DNA of 64,000 nt. Source: Cryptomeria japonica. Taxonomy: Eukaryota; Streptophyta; Pinopsida; Cupressales; Cupressaceae. Shown here piece after piece: positions 1 through 12,335 of this stretch; the first letter of the stretch is position 1; each line of letters starts with the position of its first letter. The notes under the pieces are model-generated. The model had not been told where the DNA came from and made no database searches. It saw only the letters and a list, made by a program, of their open reading frames with translations. The stretch covers positions 615,458,755 through 615,522,754 of the forward strand of contig NC_081409.1 in NCBI RefSeq assembly GCF_030272615.1. The letters are read 5' to 3'. The translations under genes were made by a program, and so were the position numbers.

Positions 1-56
1 ACAGGGTTCACAAAATAGAGTGCCTTCCTTGAATTTAAAAAGGTAAATAATAATGG

Positions 57-213
57 TCACAAAGATCCAACACTTATTATGATAAGTCCCATCACACCAG
101 TGATCATAATAACTATGCCTAAAAAAATCATTAACTGACACTTCACATAACCCCAATCTTTGTTTTTGATATCCGGACCCAAGGAGGTAATTATGATTTT
201 AACTTGAACCATT
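57..213 (-). other. Small hydrophobic ORF overlapping the ORF2 end
   Basis: An ATG at 213 opens a 51-codon frame that overlaps the last codons of the outer LINE ORF2 in another frame. The second half is one continuous hydrophobic stretch (Leu/Ile/Val/Met/Gly), which would form a single membrane helix. No family is recognised. In AT-rich DNA such a frame can arise by chance, so I list it only because it sits where the inner LINE has its third ORF. Confidence 0.15.
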
Positions 214-3200
214 ATCACGATCAAATGATAATTGCTCCTGAACATTCTTTTTACATTGGGCTTCTCCAATATAATTACCGTCCTCCTCTAAATAGACCCC
301 TTCATTAGCTAAAAGGTTCACAACCTTATTACCTTCCCTTAGAGTGTGGGATATGAGAATACTATCATAATCATTTAAAAGCTTTTTGGCACTTTCAATA
401 ATATTGAATATATTCCAAGAGGAGGAGCTAGTACTTTTAAGAGCCTGAATGATATTGAGGGAATCCCCTTCCAACCATATTTTTTAAAAATTTGAAGCCC
501 TAAGCAAGTTGGAGACTTTTCAACATGGCCTAAGCTTCAACAACATGATTATTTTGAACTCCAAAGGGAGAAGCAACAATGGCAATGCAGACACCTTGAG
601 AATTTATGTTGACTCCTCCTCCTCCTGACTTCCCAGGGTTGCCTTTAGCAACCCCATCAAAATTCACCTTGACCCAGTCATAATCAGGAAATCTCCAAAC
701 AACATTTTCTCTCCTAGTCTTATTGTCAGATTTGCAAACCTTGTGAATCAAATTCCATTCAGTAAGGATACCTTTCTCAATATCACTCATGTCAGCAAAA
801 AGCCATTACTTGTTGTTTCTGTGAGGAATATTAATGTTTTCTCTTATAGCCCTGCAATTTTTTTCAAAAACCACCTGGGACATGCACTTAGCTTCTCTAA
901 AGATTATGTTATTTCTCTCCTTCTAGATATACCAACAGGTCATGGGAAGAATCAAGGACCAGAGATTCTTGATTAGAGGAAATTTAGTGGGAAAGATCCA
1001 TTTCCAGATAACTTCCTTGAGACTATTTTGCATGACCCAATCAACTTTCTATTTCACACAAAATTTACTACAGATTTCCCAAGAGAAGGAGCAATGGATA
1101 AACAAGTGATCCATTGATTCTTGCTCTTTCTGACATAGCTCACACCTGTTAGGAAACATGAAACCTCTACGGGCCAAATTATCAATAGTAAGAATCCTAT
1201 TTTGAGTAGCAAGCAAAAAAAACATGTTAATTTTAGGAATAAGAACTCTATTCCAAATTTTAGCCCATATTGGGTTGTTGATCTGAGTAAAAGTGTTTTT
1301 ATAGGCTGAGGCAACAGTGAAGTTACCCCTAGGATTACTCTTCCAAAGAAACACATCATCAAAATCTTTATTAATAGAAAAGGATAGCAAATTCTGCTGA
1401 AGCAGCAAAAACCCAACATAAATAGCATCCAGCCTTACCCATTTGTTCTCCTTGCAGTAGTTACAAACCATATACCCAAACCTTCTTTTACATTCATCAA
1501 TGAATTGACTGCAATCTTTATTAAAGAGAGGTTCATCTTTAATCCAAGCATCCTCCCATAATCTAATTTTGTCACCTTTGCCAAGGACCCATCCAGCTCC
1601 AGCTTTGGCAACTTTTGTGGATTTGATAATACTATTCCATATGAAAGACCTAGTAGGGATGTCTTCAGAGTATAGAAGAGAATGGAGAGGTTGGTCATGA
1701 ATATATTTGTGAAACCACACCCGATTCCAATCTTTCTTAATGCCATAAGCCCTCCATATCTATTTAGCAAGCAGAGCTTTATTAAAAGTTTTGAGAGCTT
1801 TAGTACCTAAACCTCCCTTGCTCTTAGGCTTACACACTTTGTCCCAGGAAACCCTCTCTAAAGCTTTAGAAAACTTACCTGGAATACCAAATAGACTGAG
1901 AGCATAGACAAGGAGATTCTGAAGAGTAGCTTGAAGGAGCTGCAACTTTCCTGCTTGAGATAACATGGAACCTTTCCATCCAGCCATATTTTTGTTGAGT
2001 TTGTCAATTAACAAATTCCAGAAAGATTTTGGAGGAACTAAACCCAGAGGGAGACCCAAATAAGTGGAGGGGAGCATTTCCACCTTGCGCCCAATGATAT
2101 TAGCAATTCTCTGCTGCCTTATAATACGAGTGTTCATGAAAAAGATAGCAGACTTCTCCCAATTAACTTGTTGACTTGTCGCCAAAGAATAAGAGCTAAG
2201 AGCACCTTTGAAGGCAGCGGCCTCCCCAATAGAGGAGTATCCCATTAAAATTGTATCATCAACAAACTGTTGATGATTACAAGACACATTGGCAGAGGAG
2301 GGTTGAAGGCCTTTAATAGATTTATTCACCTTTAATTTTTGGATCAGTTTGCTCATACTTTCCACCAAGATGGTAAATAGAATGGGAGAGATGGGATCTC
2401 CTTGCCTGATCCCCCTAGAAGATTTAAAGAATCTAGACGGAGTCCCATTGATGAGAATCGAAAACATTGGGGTGGATATCAACTCTCTGTTAATTTTGAT
2501 TATCTTCTCATAAAATCCAAAGGCCTCCATAATTCTGAAAAGAGCCTGCCATTCCACTCTGTCATATGCTTTAGCCAAATCCAATTTTATCAAAAAGCCT
2601 TCTTTATTAGCAGCATTAAGAGAATGAATATTCTCGTGCACAAGGATGATAGAATCCAAAATCTACCTACCAGGGACAAATCCTTTTTGATCCTCTAAGA
2701 TGATAAAGGGGAGGATAGTCAAAAGTCTGGAAGTCATGACTTTAGAAATAATCTTATAAAAGGAGCTGCAAAGACTTATTGGCCTGAATTTTCCCATGGA
2801 ATCAACCCCAACCACCTTAGGAATTAAGGCAATAAAAGTAGAATTGATTTCCTTAAGGATTTTTCTTGATCCAAAAAATTCTTTAACAGCATTGACCGTG
2901 TCTTTTCCCACAATATGCCAAAATTCCTGAAAAAAGAACATGGAGAAGCCCTCAAGTCCCAGAGCCTTATCCCCTTGAAAAGACAAAACTATTTTTTTGA
3001 TTTCTTCAGCAAAAGGGATAGCAAAAAGGGCCTTATTCTGGTGAGGTTCAATAATTTTGGGAATTGTTATCAACCAGGTCCTGTTGCTTAGCAAAATCAA
3101 TCTCCTTACTACTAGTGAGGAGCTGGGAGAAGAAACTGATAGCTTCATCGCCAATGTCATCATCCTTAAGAAGAATTTTATCCTTAGCAATTAATCTTGA

Positions 3201-3464
3201 AATTCTATTCGCAGCTTTATGTTTCATGGAGGTCATGTGAAAAAATTTAGTATTTCTATCCCCAACTTCCAACCAAATAGCCCTAGATCTCTGTCTCCAA
3301 TAGATTTCCTCCCTTGATATTATGTTGTGAAGTTTGACTAAAATATCATCTTCCTTAACCTTGGGATACTTTTTATAGCCATCTTTCTGAATAGAGTTTT
3401 GGATTTGTTCTAATTCCTCCTTCAGCTTTTTTTTTTATTCAAAAATATCACCAAAAACCATCTT
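199..3464 (-). pseudogene. Outer LINE ORF2, RT to RNase H part
   Basis: Reverse transcriptase homology runs from about 3440 down to 1760. It includes the finger/palm segment with KAYDRVEW, the RQGDP motif and the catalytic FVDD box at 2266-2255. A zf-RVT-like region (1720-1049, with CxxC and HC residues) follows, then an RNase H domain (about 690-199) with DGVAKGNPG and EGDSLNII. The last RNase H aspartate appears as Asn in KVVNLL. Breaks seen: a frameshift in the A-run near 3430, another near 3060, stops near 2662 and 1760, and a stop just after HVVEA near 530. Compared with the inner LINE, a short in-frame piece between the RT thumb and KVCKP is missing. It is dead, but the family assignment is secure. 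Confidence 0.9.
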
Positions 3465-3482
3465 ATTCCATATCTTAATGTT
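3465..3482. repeat. 18-bp target-site duplication, left copy
   Basis: The sequence ATTCCATATCTTAATGTT is identical to 11466-11483. The two copies flank the inner LINE and lie at the exact points where the outer LINE ORF2 is interrupted. Confidence 0.93.
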
Positions 3483-3697
3483 TTGATTAAGTAAAAATAG
3501 GTGTTTGAAAGGTACTCGAACCTTTTACAAGCCAGGAAAACAGAACTGCTAAAAAAGTGCCTGATCACTTCAAAAAGACAAAATGAACCCACCAAAAGGG
3601 ATCAAATTAACACAACATTACATTAAAAACTTGGAACAGACAGCAAAAGGAAAGCACAAAGATGGCAAAGAGACAGAACCAAGGACAGCAACTGAAA

Positions 3698-5464
3698 CTA
3701 AATACTATTCATAATTTCCTCAGCATGAACAACCATTTGTTTCATGTTGTTCGCTGAGGTCTTTAGATCCTCCAACTCACGACCTTTGATGTCGCCCTTA
3801 TTCTTTGTGTTAGCTCTGGTCCTCCTTTCATGACCCTTCTTGTTCAACTACTCTTTATCACCATCCTTCTCTGCATTATTCTCAAACCTGTTGATAAGGA
3901 TGTTCATGTTGTCCACCGAAGATTTGAGGATTTGGAAATTTCGATCAGCAACCTTCTTGACATTGAGCTCCAGCCTGTCAATTCGACTGCCAAAATCTTT
4001 CATTTTGTTTTCCATTTCCTTTCTATCTCCCATCTCATTGACCTTTTTTTTCTGTTGCTATGATTTTTCCAACCATACATTCAATAGCTTCCGCATTATG
4101 CAGAACGGCCACTAACTCTTTAACATGATCCGCCAAGGGCTTGTCACCAACTGTAATTCTTGCAATGGCTTGTGTATCGGTTTTCAGACTGTTAATATCC
4201 TTCACCATAGTAGCGATGGTCTCACAGAAGGCCTTAACAGTATCTTTGTCACCACTATCACTTTTATCCCCTTTTTTCTCCTTATGAAGACTTGTGGTAT
4301 TCACGGCCTCCAAATTGTCCTTAACCGGGTTACCCTCCCCTTCTTTGTCCTGACTATCGACCCTCTTGTTTTCTTCAGCCTCATCCTCAAATTCAACCAG
4401 AACATAATTGAAATCAGAATTGCTACCCTTTTTAGTATTCTTTTTCTGAGCCTTCTTTCCAGTGGCTTTTTTTAGCAGATTTTTCCTCAAGGGACTCAGT
4501 TTCAGAATCCGACATTTCAGATTCCACAATAATCCTCCTCTTCTTGGCCCTATTCCTCCCTTTTTTGCTAGTTTCTTCTGACTCTCCCTCGGTCTCCGAG
4601 TCAAAGTTAAAACCACTATCCTTACTTTCCATAGTCTCATCTCTTGCATTTTTTCCTTGAATAGACTTTTCAATGCACTTCCCCTGTAGCATTTTATAAA
4701 CCAAGACCATAAGCCCCTGGTGGAGGGCATGATCACCTTTAGGATCTTTCTGGATCTCCTTTATAGTATGATCCATAGAACAGGCGAGGTAATAGGGAAG
4801 GCTAACCCTTTCTCCATGACAGAAATGGTTGAGTAGGATGAAGTGGTGCCTGTAGGCCCTGGTAAACCTACCATCTAAGGTAATGTATTCAATAGAAGCG
4901 AATAAAACAAACCTCCATGGCCTGCAAATTCTCTTCAGGGAGTGGTAGGAGTTGTCAATTTTGATCATCTTTCTCCTCTCTCCATCCGTAACAGGAAACT
5001 TGTCTGCTGCTTTATTTGATATTCCTCTATCCCTGTAAAATTTCATACCCTCGGTAGTCATCCCCGTGGCCTCAGTGATAACCTCTTCGTTGACATTCAT
5101 CATCTGTGATCCAATCAGAATTTTTTTGTTTTTCCAATTCTTGATGAAATAGCTAGTGATTTTGGGGTCTTTCCCACTTAGTCATTCCATGAAAACATTC
5201 AGACCCCCTGCTAAAGGATATCCTAGACTTCTTCATTCTTTCTCCAGTCAGAGCAAGAAGCAAGTTCAAATCTTTTCTTGTTACCTCCCATTTTCCCAGC
5301 GCCTTCCTTGCAATGTCTTCTCTCATTTTGATAACTTCTCCTCTGGTTTCTGGGTTATTCTGTAAGAGCACCCAGAATCTGTGCCAAATAATAATTATAA
5401 GACACCTATTTAAAAGCTCATTATCTTCAAGCAAGCCCTGCATCGAAAAAGGTGGAAAGGTCAT
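3698..5464 (-). pseudogene. LINE ORF3, uncharacterised (PMD-like?) protein
   Basis: The start ATG at 5464 overlaps the ORF2 stop by one base (TAATG). The product is about 580 residues. Residues 1-100 are helical. A conserved core (about 5110-4700) has NEEVITEATG, then CRPWRFVLFASI, then a helical block containing HFILLNHF and LPYYLACS. An acidic/Lys-rich middle follows (about 4620-4290), then a heptad-rich tail (about 4250-3850) ending in a Lys-rich segment. Breaks: a frameshift near 5190, slippage in A-runs near 4470 and 4050, and a stop at about 3848-3850 with the same frame continuing to 3698. The core resembles the general pattern of plant mobile-domain or transposon-associated proteins, but I cannot assign a Pfam family. 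No enzyme motif is seen. The layout matches the extra ORF of the Sirevirus-like elements at 14657 and 62051. Confidence 0.7.
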
Positions 5465-8400
5465 TAGAAATAATGATTAAAAGTACCACGTTGCCTTGTA
5501 TAGCTTCGGTCCTGATTGAGCAAGGATTTCATTTTACTTGCAATCTCCATTTCACCATAACTAGTAATGATGTCTTCCGATTGGCAAGCTAGGTTGGCTG
5601 CCCAATCAGTGCAAGAGTTGGCCTCCCTGTAAACATGTGTAAAAACACACATGTCAAACTCTTCACTGATTTTCCTAGTAGCTTTAATAGCATTACTAAT
5701 TGACCAAGATGGCAGGAATTTCATATTTAAACAATTGATAATGTTTAAGGAGTCTCCTTCACACCAAACTTTAGTGCAATTGGCTTCCTTAGCAAGGATC
5801 ATCCCATGATAAGTTACCATGGCTTCGACAACATGATTGGTCTGATTTCCTATGGGAATACATTTTATGATTTTACATATTCCCCATTTATCCCTTAGGA
5901 CCACTCCACATCATGCAACCCTCGGGTTTCCCTTAGAGGCCCCGTCAAAATTGATTTTCATCCATCCCCTAGGCGGGCTGATCCATATCACTCCCTCTCT
6001 AGGATTGCTCTGGATGCTCTCTTGAGCCTTTAATCTCCTATTTTTATATATCAATTGATCCTCCTTAATGTTAGGATTGTCAATACCACCTATAATATTC
6101 ATATTTTCCACTATACTTCTTCTTATTTTTTCAAACACAATTTTAGCCTTAGTAGTCTTTTCTCTGAAAACTCTATCATTTCTCTCTTTCCATAAACCCC
6201 AACACATGTGAGGTAAAGAAATTTTCCATAATAAGGTTGTGGTTTTGTTTTTTGAAGGATGATGCCATGAATTGAAAATCTCCTGAATCGAGTTGGGGAA
6301 GCTCCAACTAATATTGAATTGATCCAGACAACTTCCCCAAACATCAGCAGAGAAGGGGCAATGAAAGAGCATATGATTTATAGTCTTCTCATTCTGTTTA
6401 CAAAGAATACAGAAACTAGGCATGTTGATACTTCTTTTTCTGATATTCTCAGTAGTAAGAATTTTGTCTTGAAGGGCTATCCAAAAGAAAATGTTGATCT
6501 TGGGGGTGAGGCCTTTCACCCAAGCTTTAGCCCAGTAAGGACTTTCCATGTTGTTGAACTGTTGATGATATAGAGAGGCCACTGTAAAAGTACCACTAGC
6601 TGTGAGTTTCCAAATTAAATGGTCTTCTTCAATCCTCACCATAGAGTTCATGACTTTATTCAAACTACCTAAAGACTGATCCACTTGAGATAAGTCTTTC
6701 CACTGTCCATCTTTCCAGTAATCCTCCACCTTGGTTCCAAATCTTTCCTTGCATTGATTCTGATATCTGTTCCACTCAGGGTTTTCATTCAAAGGGGACT
6801 CCAGAAGCCAAGGGTCCTCCCAGAACTCAATAAGATTCCCTTTCCCCAACTTCCATTTTGTACCTTTGATAATTAAGTATCTAGTCCTAGAGACATTTTT
6901 CCAAATATTGGATCCAATTGGGATAATCTCCGCTTTGAGGAAACTTTGAAGATTCTGACATTGGCTTTTATATTTGTTGTCCCATATTTTTTTCTACTCT
7001 CCTTGATTTCTATAACCTCTCCAAATCTGCTTGGCCATGAGGTAATCATTTATGTCTCTTATTCTTCTAAGGCCCAGACCTCCTTTATTCATAGGCTTAC
7101 AGACCTTCTCCCAAGCAATTAAGTTCATTCTCTTCTTCTCCTCAACCCCTGTCCATAAAAAGATCTCTGAATTTTTTCAATGGCCTCAGCATACTTAGTA
7201 GGAATCCTAAATAGACTGATGGCATAGAGAGGGATACTTTGAAGAGTAGTTTTTAGCATTTGAACCTTACCAACTTGACTAAGAAGAGCTCCCTTCCATC
7301 CAGACAGCTTTTTGTGGAATTTATCCACCAAGGCTCCCCAAAAGGTATCCGGAGGATCTTGGCCTAAGGGGAGCCCCAAATAAGAAGCAAGCAGACTACC
7401 AATTTGGTCACCCAGAATGTTACTAATTTTAGTCCTCCTTCTCTCTGGGGTATTGATAAAATAAACAAAGCTTTTAGACCAGTTTATAAGCTGACCAGTA
7501 GCCTCTCCATAGTTATCCAAAGCCTTTTTTAGTCTTCTAGAATCCTTCACAGTGGCTTTTCCTATTATTATATAATCATCAACAAACTACTGATGAGAAC
7601 ATATTTGATCTGCCGAAGAAGGATTCAAACCACAAAACTCCCTTTTCTCAACCATCTTTCCAATACATCTCCCCAAACATTCTGCCATGATGATAAAGAT
7701 CACTAGAGATAGAGGATCACCCTGCCTGAGACCTCTTGAGGCTTTAAAGAAAGGAGAGGGGGAACCAATCATTAAAACAAAGAAAGAAGTCGAAGAGAAA
7801 AGTTGCCTGATAAGGCTATCACTTTTCGGACTAAAACCAAAAGCAAAGAGAACATCCATCATAAAATCCCAATCCACTCTATTGTAGGCTTTAGAGAGAT
7901 CAAGCTTCAGATAAAAAAACCTTCTTTTTTAGAAAAAACTAGAGAGTGGATATTTTCATGAACAAAGATGATAGAATCCAAAATTTGCCTTCCCAGGACA
8001 AAACCGCTTTGCTGAGGCGAGATGATGGAGGGAAGCGACTTTAGAATTCTAGAGGTAAGGACCTTAGAGATATTCTTATAGAGAGAGTTGCATAAACTTA
8101 TAGGTCTGAAAAGATCCATTGAATCTGCCCCCATCTTTTTGGGTATAAGAGCAATAAAAGTACCATTAACTTCTTTCAAAAGTTTTCTAGCACCAAAAAA
8201 CTCTTTCATAGCTCTGGTAACATCATCTCCAATAATATGCCAGTACATTTGGAAGAAGAACATGGGAAAGCCATCCGGACCTGGGGCCTTGTTGCCCTCA
8301 AAGGAATTAACAGCTATCAGAATTTCATCATGAGAAGGGATGGTCGTCAAATGATCATTTTGATCATCCCCCAAAATGGTAGGTATATTGTCTAGTAGTT

Positions 8401-9655
8401 CCCTTTGGGCCTGTATATTCAAATTCTGATCCTTAGCAAGTAAATTAGAGAAAAAATCCATAGCAACCTTGCTCATGGAGTCATCATCAACAACACATCT
8501 GCCATTCACTTTAATCTAAACAATTTTATTTACGGCCTTATGTCTTAAGGTGGACATGTGGAAGTATTTAGTGTTCCTATCCCCCTCCTTTAGCCAGACA
8601 TTTCTCGATCTTTGTTTCCAATAGGTTTCCTCTTTAGCTATTATATCATGATATCTCATAAGAATAGCATCTTCAGTATCTCTAGACATATTAGTGTAAC
8701 CATTGTTCTGTATCTCATCCTGGATTTCCTTGAGCTCTAAGAGGGTTGTAGCTTTTGAGGTAAAGATGTTCCCAAAGCAATCCTTATTCCACTTCTTAAC
8801 ATTATCTTTAACATTCTTCAGCTTTTTGACCACTTTATACATGGCATTACCTTCAATACTGACCTGCCACCAGTCCTTAATCTTACTTTCTAGATCCGGG
8901 TGTCTAGTCCACATTTTTTCAAATCCATAAGGGAAATGTCTCCTTCTATTCTTTACTTCAGTCGTGAAGGTTATAGGGTAATGATCCGATCCTGCCCTTA
9001 TGTGAGAAGATAAAGAACATTCATGAAGATTAAACCAATCTAAAGAAAGAAGAGCTCTATCAAGTCTAACATGAATCAAATTCTCACCACTTCTTCTATT
9101 AGTCCAAGTGTTTTTGACTCCTTGCAGCTCCATATCATGAATGGCATTATTGTTTATGAAGTCCATTAGGTCCAAACTACTATCCAGATTAGCTTGACTC
9201 CCTCCCTTTTTCTCATTTTCCTTCAAGGGAGTGTTGAAATATCCCATAATTATCCAACTGTCCTCAACAAACCTACTTCTCAACCCAGTAAGATATCTCC
9301 ACATCTCACTTCTACCAGTCTTAGTGTTGGGAGCATAAACATTAGTTAGGACCCAAGTAGTGCAATTCTTAATGTGCTTAAATCTTATACAAGCCAGATT
9401 GTTGTCCTAAATCAACACCTCTCCTTCTACATTGTTTTTGTTCTATAAGGTAACAATTCCTCCCAATGCACCTTCTGAACTACCTCCGCTGACTCCTCAG
9501 TTTTTTAACATATTCAAACTTTCAACTTTATCTTTTGCCATCTTATTTTCTTGAATCAAAAAAATATCAGGGTTTTTATCTCCAATCATATTTTTAACTA
9601 AATTATGATTGTGAGGACTATTAAGTCCCCTAATATTCCAGGAGATGATTTTCAT
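5464..9655 (-). pseudogene. Inner LINE ORF2: endonuclease, RT, RNase H
   Basis: The ATG at 9655 overlaps the ORF1 stop (ATGA). An APE-type endonuclease opens the protein (SWNIRGLN, a QExK-type motif, SDHYP); its usual GDFN appears as GYFN near 9240. A linker and RT follow, with the KAPGPDG segment near 8290, the RQGDP segment near 7720, FVDD at 7586-7575 and YLGLPLG near 7380. A zf-RVT-like region lies at about 6600-6290, and RNase H at 5960-5500 keeps D (NFDGASKGNP), E (HVVEAM), D (CEGDSLN) and D (CTDWAA). In-frame stops include one near 8516, one near 7906, one directly before FVDD and one after GNPRVA. Most fit a Gln or other C-containing codon changed to a stop. Confidence 0.92.
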
Positions 9656-11442
9656 GGATTTTTAGAAATACCTGCCTCAAAGATGGTTCTTTGGGTACCA
9701 TCTGCTAAATTCCTGCTTGTTTCCAATGATCTTTTTTTGGCATTTGAATGTCTTCCTGGAGAAGTGTGTTGCGCTCCCACATCACCAAGCCTGCTTCTGG
9801 TGTTTCTAGTCAGCGTACTATTGACTAGGTTATTGTTATTCTTTTTTTTTTGCTTGTTCCTTCTTTTACCCTCTGCTACTTCTTCATCCTCCTGCTTTGT
9901 TTCATTCTTCCCCAGTGCCTTTTTTATGTCCTCTTCATCTCCCCATTTTGGATCTTATTCCTCTGAAAAGGCCAACTTTCCCTTTGCTGAGGTGGTTAGT
10001 GAAATTTCCAATAGCCCTTGGCCCATAATGGTATCAGGTTGGGCCTCCTGGAACCAGTCTATTTCTTTATCTTGATCTTGAGATTTTGAAACAAGGTTAA
10101 AGTTATCTCCTTCCTCTTTGTTATCTGTGGGCTTTTTATCTGCTTTCTCTAACTTTGTCTTGTCCTCTTTCTGATCCTCTTGCTGAGTGTTGTCTTTTTC
10201 TTTGTGCTTTGAGTCCTTAACACTCTGCCCCAACATCTGAATATTTAGTTCATTACCCACTTCACTGGTGATTTCTTCCTCCACCCGTCCTATCTGAGAC
10301 TGCTTCTCCTGATTAGGATCATTGGATTCCAGGGCTTTTAGTGGCTTGTCCACTTTTTCCCAAATCTTAGTTTGGAGATGGGGTTTATCCTCTATAGTTG
10401 GACATTTTTTAGCCCAGTGTCTGACTTTTTTACAATGAAAATAGGCGAAGGGGATTGTTTCATAAACAATATTCTGCTTCCACTTCCCCAGTTTTGATTC
10501 TATCTCTATTTCCTCTGGCATGTTCGTATCAGGTCCAACTCCAACACAGATCCTAGCATAGATTAGCCTTCTTCTGGATGTCGTGACCTGGTGAATAGCA
10601 ATAAGCTCCCCAAAGGTATTGGAAATTCCTACAAAAACATCTTCCTCCCAGAATTTCATTGGGAGCCCAGGGAGCTTGACCCACACTGGGACTTGGACCA
10701 AAAAATTCTTTCCTTTCGCTACATTAGGGTACCATTTTTGGATGTACATGATGTATTTGACTATTACCCAAGACCCACTACATAGAATGTTCCTTCTATT
10801 CTCATCACAAGAAAAAGAGAAGGATAGACAGCCTTTGTTCATTGCTACCACATAAACCTGACCTTTCAGGTTCCACTTTCTTTTGACAAATCCACGAACT
10901 ATTTCTATATTAGGTCTAGACCCAAATAAATTACCAATCAAAGTATTTTACATTCTAGCAATGTTTTGATCAATGATTTGGTCTGGAACAACAATAGCAA
11001 ACTTGCCCTGAGACACATTCGAGGAGTTTTTAATAGGAGGCGATGAGGACTTACCTTTAATCTTAACCCCAAACAACGAGGACCACTTATGTGTCTATCC
11101 ATTGGGTCCCCCCTTAGGGTTCGTTGATGAAAGAACCTTTTCCAGATGATCTTTACCTTCCACCGTGTTCTCTGAGACACAAGTCGCATGTTGTCCTTGG
11201 GCTCCTTCCGAGTTGTCGTCTTCTATTTTTGAAGTTTAAACCTACCCTTTCCCACTCTCATCTGCTAACCGCTCTTCACGTGGTGTTGGTCCTCCCCCTG
11301 GGTCCCCCAAATTCATAGGATCATCAGGGTCCTTACCATCTGAACCCCCTCCATCTGCAGGAATCACTAAATCATCTACCACATGTTGTCCCGATGTCGA
11401 TCCAGAACTCCCGCTCAAAGTTGAATCGAGGGCGAGGGGCAT
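9652..11442 (-). pseudogene. Inner LINE ORF1: nucleic-acid-binding protein
   Basis: This is one frame from ATG 11442 to TGA at 9654-9652, where it overlaps the ORF2 ATG. The middle (about 10950-10450) reads like DUF4283: a VKRKWNLKG segment, a central VPVWVKLPGLPMKFW block and a YARICVGV strand. A CCHC knuckle follows (HCKKVRHWAKKCP, first Cys intact, spacing as in zf-CCHC_4). The C-terminal third is charged. In-frame stops lie near 11242, 11236, 11100, 10940 and 9955, so the gene is decayed although the frame is preserved. Plant L1 ORF1 proteins with this layout bind the element RNA. Confidence 0.85.
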
Positions 11443-11465
11443 CTTTGGAGTACTTCACTTCAATC

Positions 11466-11483
11466 ATTCCATATCTTAATGTT
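11466..11483. repeat. 18-bp target-site duplication, right copy
   Basis: Identical to 3465-3482. It marks the 5' edge of the inner LINE, 23 bases before its ORF1 ATG. Confidence 0.93.
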
Positions 11484-12335
11484 ATCTTTGATGTTTCTAA
11501 GTTTTTTAGCAGCTTTGTACATGGTTGTTCCATCCACATCAATATTCCACCATTAGGCAATGGATTTTTCCAAGAAGGGGTGAGAAATCCACATTTTTTC
11601 AAACCGGAAAGGAAAACACTTTTTACTCTTAACAGACTCGGCAACAAATGAGATGGGATAATGATCAGAGCCAATTCTATTGACAACTGACAGAGAACAT
11701 CTATGTGAAATGATCCAATCATGACAAATAAGGGATCTATCAAGCCTTACCTAAATGAGGTCTTCTCCATCCCTTTGATTAGACCAAGTGTAGGAAGCTC
11801 TAGTGAGATCAATACCAATAAGAGCATTGGCATTGATGAAATCCATCAAATCAGTTCTACTATCCAGTTGGGCTTGAGTTCCCCCAAATTTTTCAGTTCC
11901 TTGCAAAGGAGTATTGAAATCTCCCATCAACAGCCAGCTATCCTGACAAAAAAAACTTCTTTTCTACTGGATTTTATCCCAAAATTTACTCCTAGCCACT
12001 TTGGAATTAGGGGCGTAAATGTTAGAAACCACCCATTCCTTTTCTTCATTGATACTTTTAACTGTCATAGATATAATGTTACCATCTTCATCAATCATAT
12101 CTCCTAAAATGTTTTTCTTGTTCCAGAAAATAGCCACCCCACCTGAAGCCCCATTCGAGATACTACCACAGACTCCTCTGTTTTTAAAGAATTTTAAATT
12201 CTCAACTTTCTCCTTACTCATTTTGGTTTCCTGAACAAGGATGATATCCGGCTTGTGATCTCTAATAAGATTTTGTAATATATCCTGTTTGTTGAGACCA
12301 TTTAGGCCTCGAATGTTCCAGTAGATTACCTTCAT
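11466..12335 (-). pseudogene. Outer LINE ORF2, endonuclease part
   Basis: ATG 12335 starts an APE-type endonuclease: YWNIRGLN, LVQETK (catalytic Glu), SNIYAPN, WLLMGDFNTPL (catalytic Asp), and SDHYP with the catalytic His. Reading continues with stops near 11963, 11753 and 11567 up to KIKIWN-like residues at the insertion point, and resumes in the distal half at 3464. The motifs missing from the inner LINE endonuclease (GDFN) are present here, so the two LINEs are separate lineages or decayed differently. Confidence 0.9.

Larger units (their letters stand above)
1..3464 (-). mobile_element. Outer LINE, 3' half (plant L1 type)
   Basis: This is the distal half of a non-LTR retrotransposon read on the minus strand. 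It carries the second part of ORF2 (reverse transcriptase, zf-RVT-like region, RNase H) and a 3' untranslated region running off the left edge. Its proximal half lies at 11466-14035. The two halves join at an 18-bp sequence present at both breakpoints, and the protein reads on across the join (the conserved IKIWN segment is at the 11466 side and repeated at the 3465 side). The order ORF1, endonuclease, RT, RNase H is that of plant L1-clade LINEs. I see no poly(A) end inside the window. Confidence 0.9.
3483..11465 (-). mobile_element. Inner LINE with three ORFs
   Basis: This is an almost 8-kb non-LTR retrotransposon on the minus strand, inserted into ORF2 of another LINE and flanked by a perfect 18-bp duplication. 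In order it holds a 23-nt leader, ORF1 (11442-9652), ORF2 (9655-5464), ORF3 (5464-3698) and a 215-bp tail ending in CTTAATCAA before the duplication. There is no long poly(A). A LINE-length duplication and the presence of all three ORFs inside it show that ORF3 travelled with the LINE. All three frames carry stops or frameshifts, so this copy cannot move by itself. Confidence 0.9.

Noticed and set aside
3830-4475. Plus-strand ORFs with hydrophobic stretches
   Set aside because: Antisense shadows of the Lys/Glu-rich LINE ORF3.
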